A stretch of 64,000 nucleotides of DNA from a bacterium (lineage in GTDB: Bacteria > Auribacterota > UBA6266). A model generated the notes under the pieces. It searched no databases. It saw only the letters and a list, made by a program, of their open reading frames with translations, and was not told the DNA's origin. This document shows positions 34,968 to 41,953 of this stretch, in pieces (position 1 is the stretch's first letter; each line of letters opens with the position of its first letter). Made by a program: the position numbers and the translations under genes. Location: contig JALOBK010000001.1 of assembly GCA_023228325.1 (NCBI GenBank), positions 1,837,549 through 1,901,548 on the forward strand. The letters are read 5' to 3'.

Positions 34968-35282
34968 ATGGGATTTAAGAACTGGTTTAAAACTAAACCT
35001 AACTGGATCAAAAGTGGCACATTTGCGTTGTTGATTTCTGTAGTCAGTTTTGTATTATTTTTATCTTTTGAATTATTAGAACAATATATTCCTCGTTCAA
35101 TGGGCCTTTTGCAAGGAATCTTTGGTTTAATTGGAATGCCTATTACGATAGGTGGTTGGATGTTTATTTGGGGAGACAATGGACCACCAGCATTCCTGCA
35201 TCCAGTTTTACAATTGTTATTAGGTTGGTCTTTTTGGTTCTTAGTAGGAGCTTTAATTGGATTAATCAGAAATAACAAATAG
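34968..35282 (+). CDS. Small membrane protein, unknown
   Basis: This 104-residue protein has three likely membrane segments (about residues 18-40, 50-66 and 82-100) after a short basic N terminus. I recognise no family. Its AT-rich composition contrasts with the GC-rich gene just upstream, which supports independent origin. It starts about 50 nt after attC-like site 2, and its TAG stop lies within the first copy of the short spacer repeat. Confidence 0.65.
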   Translation: MGFKNWFKTKPNWIKSGTFALLISVVSFVLFLSFELLEQYIPRSMGLLQGIFGLIGMPITIGGWMFIWGDNGPPAFLHPVLQLLLGWSFWFLVGALIGLIRNNK

Positions 35283-35308
35283 GGACAGACACCTAATTCT
35301 TTGAGAAA
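35280..35308 (+). repeat. Array spacer repeat, copy 1
   Basis: TAGGGACAGACACCTAATTC followed by TTTGAGAAA. The TAG is the stop of the upstream gene. This is the reference copy of the repeat family. Confidence 0.85.
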
Positions 35309-35309
35309 C

Positions 35310-35342
35310 CTTTACAAATCAAGCGACGCTTGTTTTGTAAAG
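35310..35342. other. Long imperfect palindrome
   Basis: CTTTACAAATCAAGCG (35310-35325) pairs with CGCTTGTTTTGTAAAG (35327-35342) except for one T-T mismatch, a 16-bp arm around a single A. It lies between spacer copy 1 and the next start and is not followed by a T-run, so it is not a typical terminator. It may be a DNA hairpin used in recombination. Confidence 0.65.
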
Positions 35343-35363
35343 ATACAGAAAAAAGGGGGACAT

Positions 35364-35570
35364 ATGACGAAGAAAATACTGATTGCATTAAGAGGCATAG
35401 CTCTGGTTACAACCTTAATACTTGCATTCATAACAATCCTATATATCATTGACATTTTCTCGGGGGAATTGCTGAAAGAACTGATGGTAAAGATAATAAA
35501 GATCATGGGAGTTGTAGCAGGAACATCACTCGTCACAATATTTTTGATAGGCAATGGTAAAGATAAATAG
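35364..35570 (+). CDS. Very small membrane protein, unknown
   Basis: This 68-residue protein has two hydrophobic segments (about residues 9-31 and 47-65) separated by a short charged loop. The start is the ATG at 35364, preceded by GGGGGA. A longer frame from 35301 would run through the palindrome and is rejected. No family is recognised. Spacer copies lie on both sides. Confidence 0.55.
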   Translation: MTKKILIALRGIALVTTLILAFITILYIIDIFSGELLKELMVKIIKIMGVVAGTSLVTIFLIGNGKDK

Positions 35571-35583
35571 GAACAAAGAGCAA

Positions 35584-35606
35584 TAGACACCTAATTCTTT
35601 GAGAAA
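35584..35606 (+). repeat. Array spacer repeat, copy 2
   Basis: TAGACACCTAATTCTTTGAG plus AAA, preceded by a partial second unit (ATAGGAACAAAGAGC) that begins at the upstream stop. The AAAGGATAAAAA just after it is the ribosome binding site of the next gene. Confidence 0.85.
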
Positions 35607-35615
35607 GGATAAAAA

Positions 35616-36062
35616 ATGAAAAAGGTAACGATTATATTGTTAGTTATAGCAATAATCTTGATTGCTATGATATACGGTTGCTACAGGGCTTTTCAGCCCG
35701 ATATTGGCACTTGCGAAACGGCCGCGGATTTTCCAATTAAAGGATGGCTGCCGGACGAAGCGCGGGACATATCCTACTTTTTGCCCGGAGCGTTTTGGCC
35801 AAATACCCTCTGCGAGTTTACAATAAGTGAGGATGGATTCAGAAAATGGGTTGAAGTGCGCCGCAGGAAAAATCCAAAAGTTGGCCCTATAGAGGAAAAA
35901 CATGATTTCCATATGTTTAGATATGACATAGATACAAAGAAAATAGGATATTTAAAAATTGATGATGGATTGTCATCACACTGGAGTGAGGGAGATTCCG
36001 GACTGAGCTTTGGATATGACAGGGATAAAAAGAGAGCCTACTACTATTGTCACTCAAGATAG
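35616..36062 (+). CDS. Small exported protein, paralog of 39164
   Basis: This 148-residue protein has an N-terminal signal or anchor MKKVTIILLVIAIIL that is identical to that of the gene at 39164. Further along both share a LP(D/E)(E/Q)A pattern, F(T/S)ISE(D/Q).FRK and a C-terminal YDRD.KRA, so the two are paralogs in the same array. Cys22 sits after the hydrophobic segment but lacks a clear lipobox. Function is unknown. It probably acts in the periplasm or is membrane-anchored. An AAGGATAAAAAATG start context is supplied at the end of the spacer repeat. Confidence 0.75.
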   Translation: MKKVTIILLVIAIILIAMIYGCYRAFQPDIGTCETAADFPIKGWLPDEARDISYFLPGAFWPNTLCEFTISEDGFRKWVEVRRRKNPKVGPIEEKHDFHMFRYDIDTKKIGYLKIDDGLSSHWSEGDSGLSFGYDRDKKRAYYYCHSR

Positions 36063-36081
36063 ACACCTAATTCTTTGAGAA
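36060..36081 (+). repeat. Array spacer repeat, copy 3
   Basis: TAGACACCTAATTCTTTGAG plus AA. The TAG is the stop codon of the preceding gene, and the repeat is followed after 11 nt by the 24-nt direct repeat. Confidence 0.85.
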
Positions 36082-36092
36082 GATAAGTTTTA

Positions 36093-36116
36093 TACGAATT
36101 CGTATATTATATGTTA
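36093..36116 (+). repeat. 24-nt direct repeat, copy 2
   Basis: Exact copy of 33003-33026, ending GTTA and then diverging (GTTAGCT here). The pair brackets about 3.1 kb that include both attC-like sites. Confidence 0.8.
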
Positions 36117-36128
36117 GCTTTGAAACAC

Positions 36129-36968
36129 ATGAAGACATTCTATGCAGACGATACGTATGGAAAGACATCACCGGACTTTCCAGTCCCACGCTTCCATTTG
36201 TTCGGTGGAATCATAGCAGATCGAGGGGCTGAAATTGCTATTGTGGAAAGTATACGCAAGATTAAGAGCGAATACACCCACCCCAACCTTCCCATCAAGT
36301 GGAATTTTAAGGACAAAAAGATTCAAGACACCTACAAACAGTTCGATCATTATCCTGAATACGAGCGGATGCTTGAAGATTCAAAGAAATGGCGTCCTGC
36401 CATATTCAAAATGATCAATGATATTCCCTTTACAATTTTAGTTTCATGCATTGAAGCATATTCATGTGACAAGAAAGGAATCGTCAAACTTAAGAAGGAC
36501 TTGAATACCTACTGTTTTGAAATGGTTCTGATGAGAGCAGGCATTGACGCCAAGGACTCTGGCGAGTACTGGCAGTGCATCTTGGATTGGCCACCCGATC
36601 AAGACCCCACTCCTTTCAATCGTGGGTATTATAAACTGTTTCACTATGGCACGTCATCAGCAGACATTGTCAGTCATAGTGGCTCACTGGAAAAGGCGGG
36701 GTTTTCCCATTCTCTTCTCTTCGCATCCTGTAACCACAGCCCGATGCTACAACTTGTGGATATGGCAATCGGAGCTATTCGAGATCATATTGAATGCCAA
36801 ATTGGAAGGAGAGGTACCTGCCTCGGAAGTGAAGTTGTAGACATATTTTACAATCATTTTCGAAATCTAGACGGTATCGTTCCAAAGTATGGCGTATCAG
36901 CATCCACGGGCAATGAGAAGCTTGTTCAGCAGATCGAAAACATCTTTGCAAGAAGAGTGAAAAAATAG
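36129..36968 (+). CDS. DUF3800 family protein
   Basis: This 279-residue protein starts MKTFYADDTYG and near the C terminus has NHSPMLQLVDMAIGAIRDHI. These fit the paired acidic motifs of DUF3800, an RNase H-like family common on mobile elements, plasmids and near defence genes. The biochemical role is not established. The ATG 36129 is preferred; an upstream ATG at 36111 lies inside the 24-nt repeat. Codon use differs from both flanking small genes. No spacer repeat separates it from the next gene. Confidence 0.75.
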   Translation: MKTFYADDTYGKTSPDFPVPRFHLFGGIIADRGAEIAIVESIRKIKSEYTHPNLPIKWNFKDKKIQDTYKQFDHYPEYERMLEDSKKWRPAIFKMINDIPFTILVSCIEAYSCDKKGIVKLKKDLNTYCFEMVLMRAGIDAKDSGEYWQCILDWPPDQDPTPFNRGYYKLFHYGTSSADIVSHSGSLEKAGFSHSLLFASCNHSPMLQLVDMAIGAIRDHIECQIGRRGTCLGSEVVDIFYNHFRNLDGIVPKYGVSASTGNEKLVQQIENIFARRVKK

Positions 36969-37041
36969 AAAAATAGGTAGAAAAAAGGACCCCTCCCCAT
37001 TTTTCATTGAACAACATTCCTTAATTTGTTAAATTTTCTTA

Positions 37042-38193
37042 ATGTCAAAGTTTAAGAGTTTATTTTTTGCGGGTATTGTTTGTTTTCTCATTTCTTCTTT
37101 TTCTTTTGCCGAGGTTCTTTGCGGCGAAGCCTATCAGGAAACCCTTTGTAAACATATTGCCAACGCTAAAGACTCAATCGTTGTTGCGATGTATTTCATT
37201 ATTTCGGAGCCGGAAGGGGAGGGGCCGATTAATGAATTGGTTGACGGGCTTATAGCGGCTAAGGCGCGGGGGGTTGATGTCAAAGTCATTCTTGAAGACT
37301 CAAAATTCAAGGAAAACCGCCTTGCCTATCAAAAACTAAAAGATAATGGTGTAAAAGTGCATTTTGATACGCCGGAGCATCTTTTACACGTAAAGGGTGT
37401 TGTTATTGACGGGAGGTATGTCTTTATAGGCAGCGCCAACTGGTCGAAGGCGGCGATAGAGGATAATTACGAGGTTACGTGTTTTGAGGAGTCTCCGGAG
37501 GATGGGCTTGCCTTTAAGCAGTATATTGAGGGAATCCCTCTGCAGGATACAGATATGTTTTTGCCTCCGGAGGAGGGGGTGTTTATCTCTTCTGATTTGC
37601 TTCTCTTTCCTGAAACGGGAAGAATACTTATTAAAAACCAGGCTGAAAAGCAGTTAGACCTTTATCTGCTGTTATGCAAAGTGGGGCAGGAAAAAGGGGC
37701 GGATAGTTTTAAGGTCGATTATGACGCTCTGGCTAAAAAGATGGGTTATGCCGAGCGCGGGAAATTAGGAAAATACCGCAACCGGCATGAGTATAACTAT
37801 GAAAGAATACACCGTTCGCTGGCGAGTCTGAAGCGTAACGGGCTTATTGATTATAGTAAAGGAGTGGTGTCTTTAAAAATTAATGGTGGGGCTCCCATAA
37901 CAATCCCATTTGAATATTGGGATTATGCGGATGAACTTTCTATGCGGGCGAAGTATATGTATCTTATATGCCTGTATGAGGCAGGGCGGTCAACGAGGTA
38001 TCCCTGCTGGTTCCGCAGCCAGAAGGATATGGAGAAACTCTACGGTATAAGCGATACCACCATTTCTTTAGGATTGCTGGAGCTTGAGAGTAAGGGTATA
38101 ATTGAAGTCACAAGGGACAAGCTTAGTCCACCCGATTTTTCTGATAGAAACGCCAATGTCTACAAAATGCTTGCTTTCCCAAAATTTAAATAG
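37042..38193 (+). CDS. Exported PLD-family nuclease-like protein with C-terminal winged helix
   Basis: This 383-residue protein has a signal peptide (about residues 1-24). A phospholipase D fold follows, with one complete HKD motif: His116, Lys118 and Asp123 in HVKGVVIDG, then GSANWS. One HKD usually means a homodimer, as in Nuc endonuclease. From about residue 200 it continues with two winged-helix-like segments (DALAKKMGYAERGKLGKY and SQKDMEKLYGISDTTIS) like replication-initiator or DNA-binding domains. A DNA-binding domain on an apparently exported protein is odd. No Shine-Dalgarno is seen. TTGAAC (37007) and TAAATT (37030), 17 nt apart, could give a leaderless transcript. Confidence 0.85.
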   Translation: MSKFKSLFFAGIVCFLISSFSFAEVLCGEAYQETLCKHIANAKDSIVVAMYFIISEPEGEGPINELVDGLIAAKARGVDVKVILEDSKFKENRLAYQKLKDNGVKVHFDTPEHLLHVKGVVIDGRYVFIGSANWSKAAIEDNYEVTCFEESPEDGLAFKQYIEGIPLQDTDMFLPPEEGVFISSDLLLFPETGRILIKNQAEKQLDLYLLLCKVGQEKGADSFKVDYDALAKKMGYAERGKLGKYRNRHEYNYERIHRSLASLKRNGLIDYSKGVVSLKINGGAPITIPFEYWDYADELSMRAKYMYLICLYEAGRSTRYPCWFRSQKDMEKLYGISDTTISLGLLELESKGIIEVTRDKLSPPDFSDRNANVYKMLAFPKFK

Positions 38194-38219
38194 GGACAGA
38201 CACCTATTTCTTTGAGAAA
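38191..38219 (+). repeat. Array spacer repeat, copy 4
   Basis: TAGGGACAGACACCTATTTC followed by TTTGAGAAA. The TAG is the stop codon of the PLD gene, and GGGAG 3 nt after the repeat is the ribosome binding site of the next gene. Confidence 0.88.
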
Positions 38220-38233
38220 AAGGGAGATAAAAA

Positions 38234-38662
38234 GTGAAAAAAATATTAATAATTGCCGTATTTTTAGCCTTTCTTACTGCTCATAATAATTCTACTGCGC
38301 AAGACAAAGATTCATCTGCTTGCATGATAGACATATCTTTACAAGAATGCATGGATAATTCTAAAAGTATTACTCAGGAAATGAAAAAATGTTTAAGTGA
38401 CGCATGCGAAAAATGGGAACTGGAACTGGAAAAATATTACAATTTACTGATGGAAGTTTTAGAAGAAGAACCAAGAAAATCATTGGAAGAATCACAACAA
38501 GCCTGGATAAAGTTTAAGGATTTGGAATTTTCTAATTTTATCCCCAATTATTTTCAGGATATTGGCAGCTATATTGGTCCAAGCATGATGGAAAGTAAAA
38601 TGCTAATTATCAGGGCAAGGGCTTTGCAGCTGAAAAGTTATTACGACACTATACAAGAATAA
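38234..38662 (+). CDS. LprI/DUF1311-like exported protein
   Basis: This 142-residue protein has a signal peptide ending near STAQ. The C-terminal half has LEKYYNLLMEVLEEEPRKSL and ESQQAWIKFKDLE, the pattern of the LprI (DUF1311) family whose named member inhibits lysozyme. Two cysteine pairs in the N-terminal half could form disulfides. It starts with GTG 38234 after AGGGAG. The likely site is the periplasm. Lysozyme inhibition is known only for some relatives. Confidence 0.75.
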   Translation: MKKILIIAVFLAFLTAHNNSTAQDKDSSACMIDISLQECMDNSKSITQEMKKCLSDACEKWELELEKYYNLLMEVLEEEPRKSLEESQQAWIKFKDLEFSNFIPNYFQDIGSYIGPSMMESKMLIIRARALQLKSYYDTIQE

Positions 38663-38678
38663 ATATAATATTAACAAA

Positions 38679-38692
38679 TAGCAGCAGACACC
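38679..38692 (+). repeat. Array spacer repeat, short variant
   Basis: TAGCAGCAGACACC lies 17 nt after the LprI-like stop and directly before the GAGGAG ribosome binding site of the next gene. It keeps the GACACC core and lacks the TTCTTTGAG half. Confidence 0.6.
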
Positions 38693-38705
38693 AGAGGAGC
38701 AACCA

Positions 38706-39080
38706 GTGAAAATATCGGACTTGAACAGAAAACGGTTTACACGTATAACTTGCTGGACTGCGCGAATTATAGGGACTCTCATATTTGTATTGATTACCGC
38801 TATTGCTATCGGGGAAAGTGATGGGTTATTCAACCCCATGGAACAGCCGGTAACGGTGAGGATTGAGCTTCTTTCTATGCTTATAATGTGGCTCGGACTG
38901 ATAGTTGCGTGGAAGTGGGAGGGTATCGGGAGCGTTATGATACTCGGTGGTTTCGCGTTGTTCTGGATTGCGGAACGAAGGTTGCCCGCTCTGAATATGG
39001 CTTTTGGGCCTTTGCTTCTGTCCGGTCTGCTGTACTTGGCCGCCTGGTGGGGCGCAAAAGGGGAAAAACACGTCACATAA
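38706..39080 (+). CDS. Small four-helix membrane protein
   Basis: This 124-residue protein has four likely membrane helices and a charged N terminus. Its features IARIIGTL-like first helix, GLIVAWKWEGIGSVMIL and a Trp-rich last helix recur in a small uncharacterised bacterial membrane family, possibly DUF7670. It starts at GTG 38706 with GAGGAG upstream. No function can be given. Confidence 0.7.
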   Translation: MKISDLNRKRFTRITCWTARIIGTLIFVLITAIAIGESDGLFNPMEQPVTVRIELLSMLIMWLGLIVAWKWEGIGSVMILGGFALFWIAERRLPALNMAFGPLLLSGLLYLAAWWGAKGEKHVT

Positions 39081-39092
39081 GACGGAACAAAA

Positions 39093-39106
39093 TAGCAACA
39101 GCCACC
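39093..39106 (+). repeat. Array spacer repeat, short variant
   Basis: TAGCAACAGCCACC, 12 nt after the stop of the membrane protein. It stands head-to-tail with the complete copy at 39126. Confidence 0.55.
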
Positions 39107-39125
39107 TTTTTCTATTAGAACAAAA

Positions 39126-39149
39126 TAGGGACAGACACCTATTTCTTTG
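39126..39149 (+). repeat. Array spacer repeat, copy 5
   Basis: TAGGGACAGACACCTATTTC plus TTTG, followed by ACGAGGATAAAAAG, which is the ribosome binding site and start context of the next gene. Confidence 0.85.
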
Positions 39150-39163
39150 TACGAGGATAAAAA

Positions 39164-39595
39164 GTGAAAAAAGTAACTATTATATTATTAGTTATAGCAA
39201 TAATCTTACTCTTTTTAGTATTACTCTTTTTAGTGCTATTTTCCGGTGGCAGTAGTTATGAATCTGGATTGGCAAAATTAAAAGGCCTTCCAGAGCAGGC
39301 AAGCAACATAGATTATTATAAACTAAAAGACATTGCTACTGGACTTACCGCTTTGGATTTTTCTATATCGGAACAAGATTTTCGGAAATATGCAGAAAGC
39401 CAAGGGTGGTTTATGGGCGAGATTGAGTTTCCCAGAGATGTAAAAACTGCTTCGTACTTTGCTGGTAAGCAGGAAAAAGAAACAACCGTAAAAAAGGGAT
39501 TATTCTTTGAGAAACTCAAAGAAAATGGCGGTGGGATCATAGTGGTATACGATAGGGATAACAAACGTGCTCATGTATTTAGTTGTAAACGATAA
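39164..39595 (+). CDS. Small exported protein, paralog of 35616
   Basis: This 143-residue protein starts with GTG and shares MKKVTIILLVIAIIL with the gene at 35616. It also shares the later LPEQA, FSISEQDFRKY and YDRDNKRA patterns. The hydrophobic segment is longer here. The central part differs strongly, so the pair diverged long ago except at the N terminus, where even the DNA is close to identical. Function unknown; it is probably anchored in the inner membrane facing the periplasm. Confidence 0.75.
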   Translation: MKKVTIILLVIAIILLFLVLLFLVLFSGGSSYESGLAKLKGLPEQASNIDYYKLKDIATGLTALDFSISEQDFRKYAESQGWFMGEIEFPRDVKTASYFAGKQEKETTVKKGLFFEKLKENGGGIIVVYDRDNKRAHVFSCKR

Positions 39596-39621
39596 AATCA
39601 CCTTACAAAACAGGGAAATAT

Positions 39622-40704
39622 ATGAAAAAGGACATTATAAAAATAAATTTAGAAGATATCGGTTATAGCGATTTTTTTGATGCTAATCGAAAAAACAAAG
39701 AAAACAAAACCCTGATTCCTGCCCGAATTATTTCAGAACATAAAGAGTCATATATTCTAAGAAACGAGACATCTGAATTATCAGCAAAAATAACCGGCAA
39801 AATGATTTTTACGGCTTTGTCACGGGAAGATTATCCGGCGGTCGGAGACTGGGTTCTAATAACAGTTCTTGATAAAGAACAGGCTGTTATCCGTGAAATA
39901 CTCCCCAGAAAAACAGTATTGATAAGAAAATCGGCGAACAATTCGGACAAACAACTAATTGCTTCAAATATTGATGTTGCTTTGATCGTTCAATCGCCTG
40001 ATAGAGATTATAATTTAAATAGATTTGAAAGATATATTACGCTTGCAGAATCGGAAGACATAAAACCAGTAATAGTCCTGAATAAAATGGATCTGTTATC
40101 GAATAATGAATTAGATACAAAAATAATTGGGATAAGAGAGAGGTTCAAGAATATTGAGATTTATACAACCAGCATTATCACGGGAGAAGGTATTGCCGAT
40201 CTAAAAAACAGTATAAAAAAAGGGTTAACATACTGTTTTCTAGGTTCTTCCGGTGTAGGAAAATCATCTATTATAAATAGTATTTTAGGTGAAAATCTGA
40301 TTAAAACTGATGAAATAAGCTCCTGTTCAAATAGAGGCAGACACATTACTACACATAGAGAATTATTCATATTGGAAAATGGCGGTATTTTAATTGACAA
40401 TCCCGGAATGCGTGAAATTGGAGTATTGGACTCGGCAACAGGGATAAAAAGTGTTTTCTCTGAAATTTATGAACTGTCAAAGGCGTGTAAATTTTCAGAT
40501 TGCTGCCATGTCAATGAACCGGAGTGTGCCGTCTTGGAAGCCATATCTTCAGGTAGTTTGGATAAAAGTAAATATGACAACTACATTAAGCTGGTAAAAG
40601 AGAACGAATACAATACTATGACTAAACTTGAAAAGAGAGAAAAAGATCGCAAATTCGGACAATTCATTAAAACGGCAAAAAAACAAATGAATAAATATAA
40701 ATAA
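39622..40704 (+). CDS. rsgA: Ribosome small subunit-dependent GTPase A
   Basis: This 360-residue circularly permuted GTPase takes part in 30S subunit maturation. The N-terminal OB fold is followed by G4 (NKMD), G1 (GSSGVGKSSI) and G3 (DNPGMREIG) in the permuted order. A C-terminal zinc motif CKFSDCCHVNEPEC and a basic tail follow. The sequence is AT-rich and complete. It lies in the array between small unrelated genes, and only a faint spacer (ACCTTACAAAACAGGG) precedes it. RsgA is normally a chromosomal single-copy gene, so this may be an extra copy. Confidence 0.93.
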   Translation: MKKDIIKINLEDIGYSDFFDANRKNKENKTLIPARIISEHKESYILRNETSELSAKITGKMIFTALSREDYPAVGDWVLITVLDKEQAVIREILPRKTVLIRKSANNSDKQLIASNIDVALIVQSPDRDYNLNRFERYITLAESEDIKPVIVLNKMDLLSNNELDTKIIGIRERFKNIEIYTTSIITGEGIADLKNSIKKGLTYCFLGSSGVGKSSIINSILGENLIKTDEISSCSNRGRHITTHRELFILENGGILIDNPGMREIGVLDSATGIKSVFSEIYELSKACKFSDCCHVNEPECAVLEAISSGSLDKSKYDNYIKLVKENEYNTMTKLEKREKDRKFGQFIKTAKKQMNKYK

Positions 40705-40735
40705 ACAGCAACAGGCACCTAATTCTTTGAGAAAA
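40704..40735 (+). repeat. Array spacer repeat, copy 6
   Basis: AACAGCAACAGGCACCTAAT followed by TCTTTGAGAAAA. It begins at the last base of the rsgA stop codon and ends in the AAAAAGG ribosome binding site of the next gene. Confidence 0.82.
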
Positions 40736-40745
40736 AGGAAAAAAC

Positions 40746-41531
40746 ATGAAAGCAAAACTCAAGCAGATTATTACAAAATATTTCAATAGCTGGTGGATTC
40801 CCGCGACGACATTCCTTGTTCTTCTGGCGGCATCTATTTTAACAGGAATGATTATGGGAAAAATGATGCAGCTTATTTCAATAGCGCTGTTTGCATGTGC
40901 AATAGTCGCATTTTTCGGAATTCTCGGGGCTTCGATTTGGAATTTTGTCAAGAAACATATAGCAAAGGGGATCATCAACATCATTATGATCCCCGTATGT
41001 TCTGTCATCACTATCTTTTCTATGCTTTTTTCAATACTGTTCTTTTGTGATTATTCCAATTCTGCAAACAACAAGTTAGCCGAAAAAAATTATTACAACA
41101 ATGAAATTGCAGCAAGTATGCTGGAATCGGCAAGGCATATCGGGCGGTTTGCTGAGCTGCCCGATTCTAAAACTGATTTCAAAATCGCGACAGAAGGAAG
41201 TCCTTTTACTAGATCCTATTATATTACTTTTAAAGCGCCTCTCAAGGATATTGAAAAGTTTATCCATGACTCTCCCGGATTAAAAGATGCAGAACCCAAA
41301 ATCTATTCCCGGGAGTATATGCTTATTGAATACGAATCATATGATGATGAACCTGACCACCGTCACGGATACTTTTTCCGGCGAGAGGGAACTCCGGAAT
41401 GGTATACACCGGGAATAAAAATCAAAGGCCGAAATTATCAGATTCCGTACAAAGAAGGATATGGAATCGGCGGAAGTTTAACAGTTAATGATGAAGAAGA
41501 AACAGTATATATATACGTATCCTGGAGCTAA
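40746..41531 (+). CDS. Membrane protein with soluble C-terminal domain, unknown
   Basis: This 261-residue protein has three hydrophobic segments in the first 105 residues, then a soluble domain of about 155 residues rich in acidic and aromatic residues, with EYESYDDEPDHRHGYFF and a beta-rich end. No family is recognised. ATG 40746 follows the spacer. The TAA stop is the first part of the next spacer variant. Confidence 0.65.
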   Translation: MKAKLKQIITKYFNSWWIPATTFLVLLAASILTGMIMGKMMQLISIALFACAIVAFFGILGASIWNFVKKHIAKGIINIIMIPVCSVITIFSMLFSILFFCDYSNSANNKLAEKNYYNNEIAASMLESARHIGRFAELPDSKTDFKIATEGSPFTRSYYITFKAPLKDIEKFIHDSPGLKDAEPKIYSREYMLIEYESYDDEPDHRHGYFFRREGTPEWYTPGIKIKGRNYQIPYKEGYGIGGSLTVNDEEETVYIYVSWS

Positions 41532-41549
41532 CAGACACCTATTTTTGAG
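41529..41549 (+). repeat. Array spacer repeat, variant
   Basis: TAACAGACACCTATTTTTGA plus G. The TAA is the stop of the gene before. It runs directly into a hairpin. Confidence 0.75.
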
Positions 41550-41573
41550 TGTCCGAAGTTTCGCTTCGGACAC
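41549..41573. repeat. GTGTCCGAAG hairpin, copy 1
   Basis: GTGTCCGAAG and CTTCGGACAC form a perfect 10-bp stem around TTTCG. A nearly identical hairpin lies at 43375-43397, at the right edge of the array. No T-run follows. Between it and the next gene lie an AAGGGGTCAGACCTTGAAAT motif (about 41586) and another spacer variant. Confidence 0.8.
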
Positions 41574-41620
41574 AATGGAGGGGGCTAAGGGGTCAGACCT
41601 TGAAATGTGAAATGAGTAAA

Positions 41621-41642
41621 TAAACAGGGACAAATACCTATA
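41621..41642 (+). repeat. Array spacer repeat, variant
   Basis: TAAACAGGGACAAATACCTA plus TA, a degenerate copy before the DUF2007 gene; a CGGAGAATAAAAAA ribosome-binding stretch follows. Confidence 0.6.
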
Positions 41643-41662
41643 TACGGAGAATAAAAAATAAA

Positions 41663-41911
41663 ATGAAACCGGATTTGGTTGTAATCAGGAATTACATTGA
41701 TGAAATCCCGGCAAACCTTGCCAAGGCTGCCCTTGAAGGTTCGGGCATTGACGCAATGATTAGAAAAGATGATTGCGGAGGTATGAAGCCGTATATGCAG
41801 GTAGGAACAGGTATTCAATTGCTTGTTCGTCAGGAGGATGCGGAACGCGCCGAAGAAGTCCTGAAAGATGCAGAGAAATCGATGTCGGACGAATCTTCTG
41901 AAAACAGTTAA
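41663..41911 (+). CDS. DUF2007-type small protein
   Basis: This 82-residue protein fits the DUF2007 pattern: an N-terminal strand, then IPANLAKAALEGSGIDAMIR and a VGTGIQLLVRQEDAERAEEVL end, an alpha/beta GlnB-like small domain. Relatives are called putative signal-transducing proteins, without proof. It is cytoplasmic. Its stop lies in a spacer variant (TAACATCAGACACC). Confidence 0.8.
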   Translation: MKPDLVVIRNYIDEIPANLAKAALEGSGIDAMIRKDDCGGMKPYMQVGTGIQLLVRQEDAERAEEVLKDAEKSMSDESSENS

Positions 41912-41930
41912 CATCAGACACCATTTCACG
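41909..41930 (+). repeat. Array spacer repeat, variant
   Basis: TAACATCAGACACCATTTCA plus CG, beginning at the stop codon. A GGGAGAGGG ribosome binding site for the next gene follows. Confidence 0.65.
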
Positions 41931-41953
41931 AAAGACGGGAGAGGGAACACACC

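Noticed and set aside
35301..35363. Longer N terminus for the 68-residue membrane protein
   Set aside because: The extension would be translated through the spacer and the long palindrome, whereas ATG 35364 has a good ribosome binding site.
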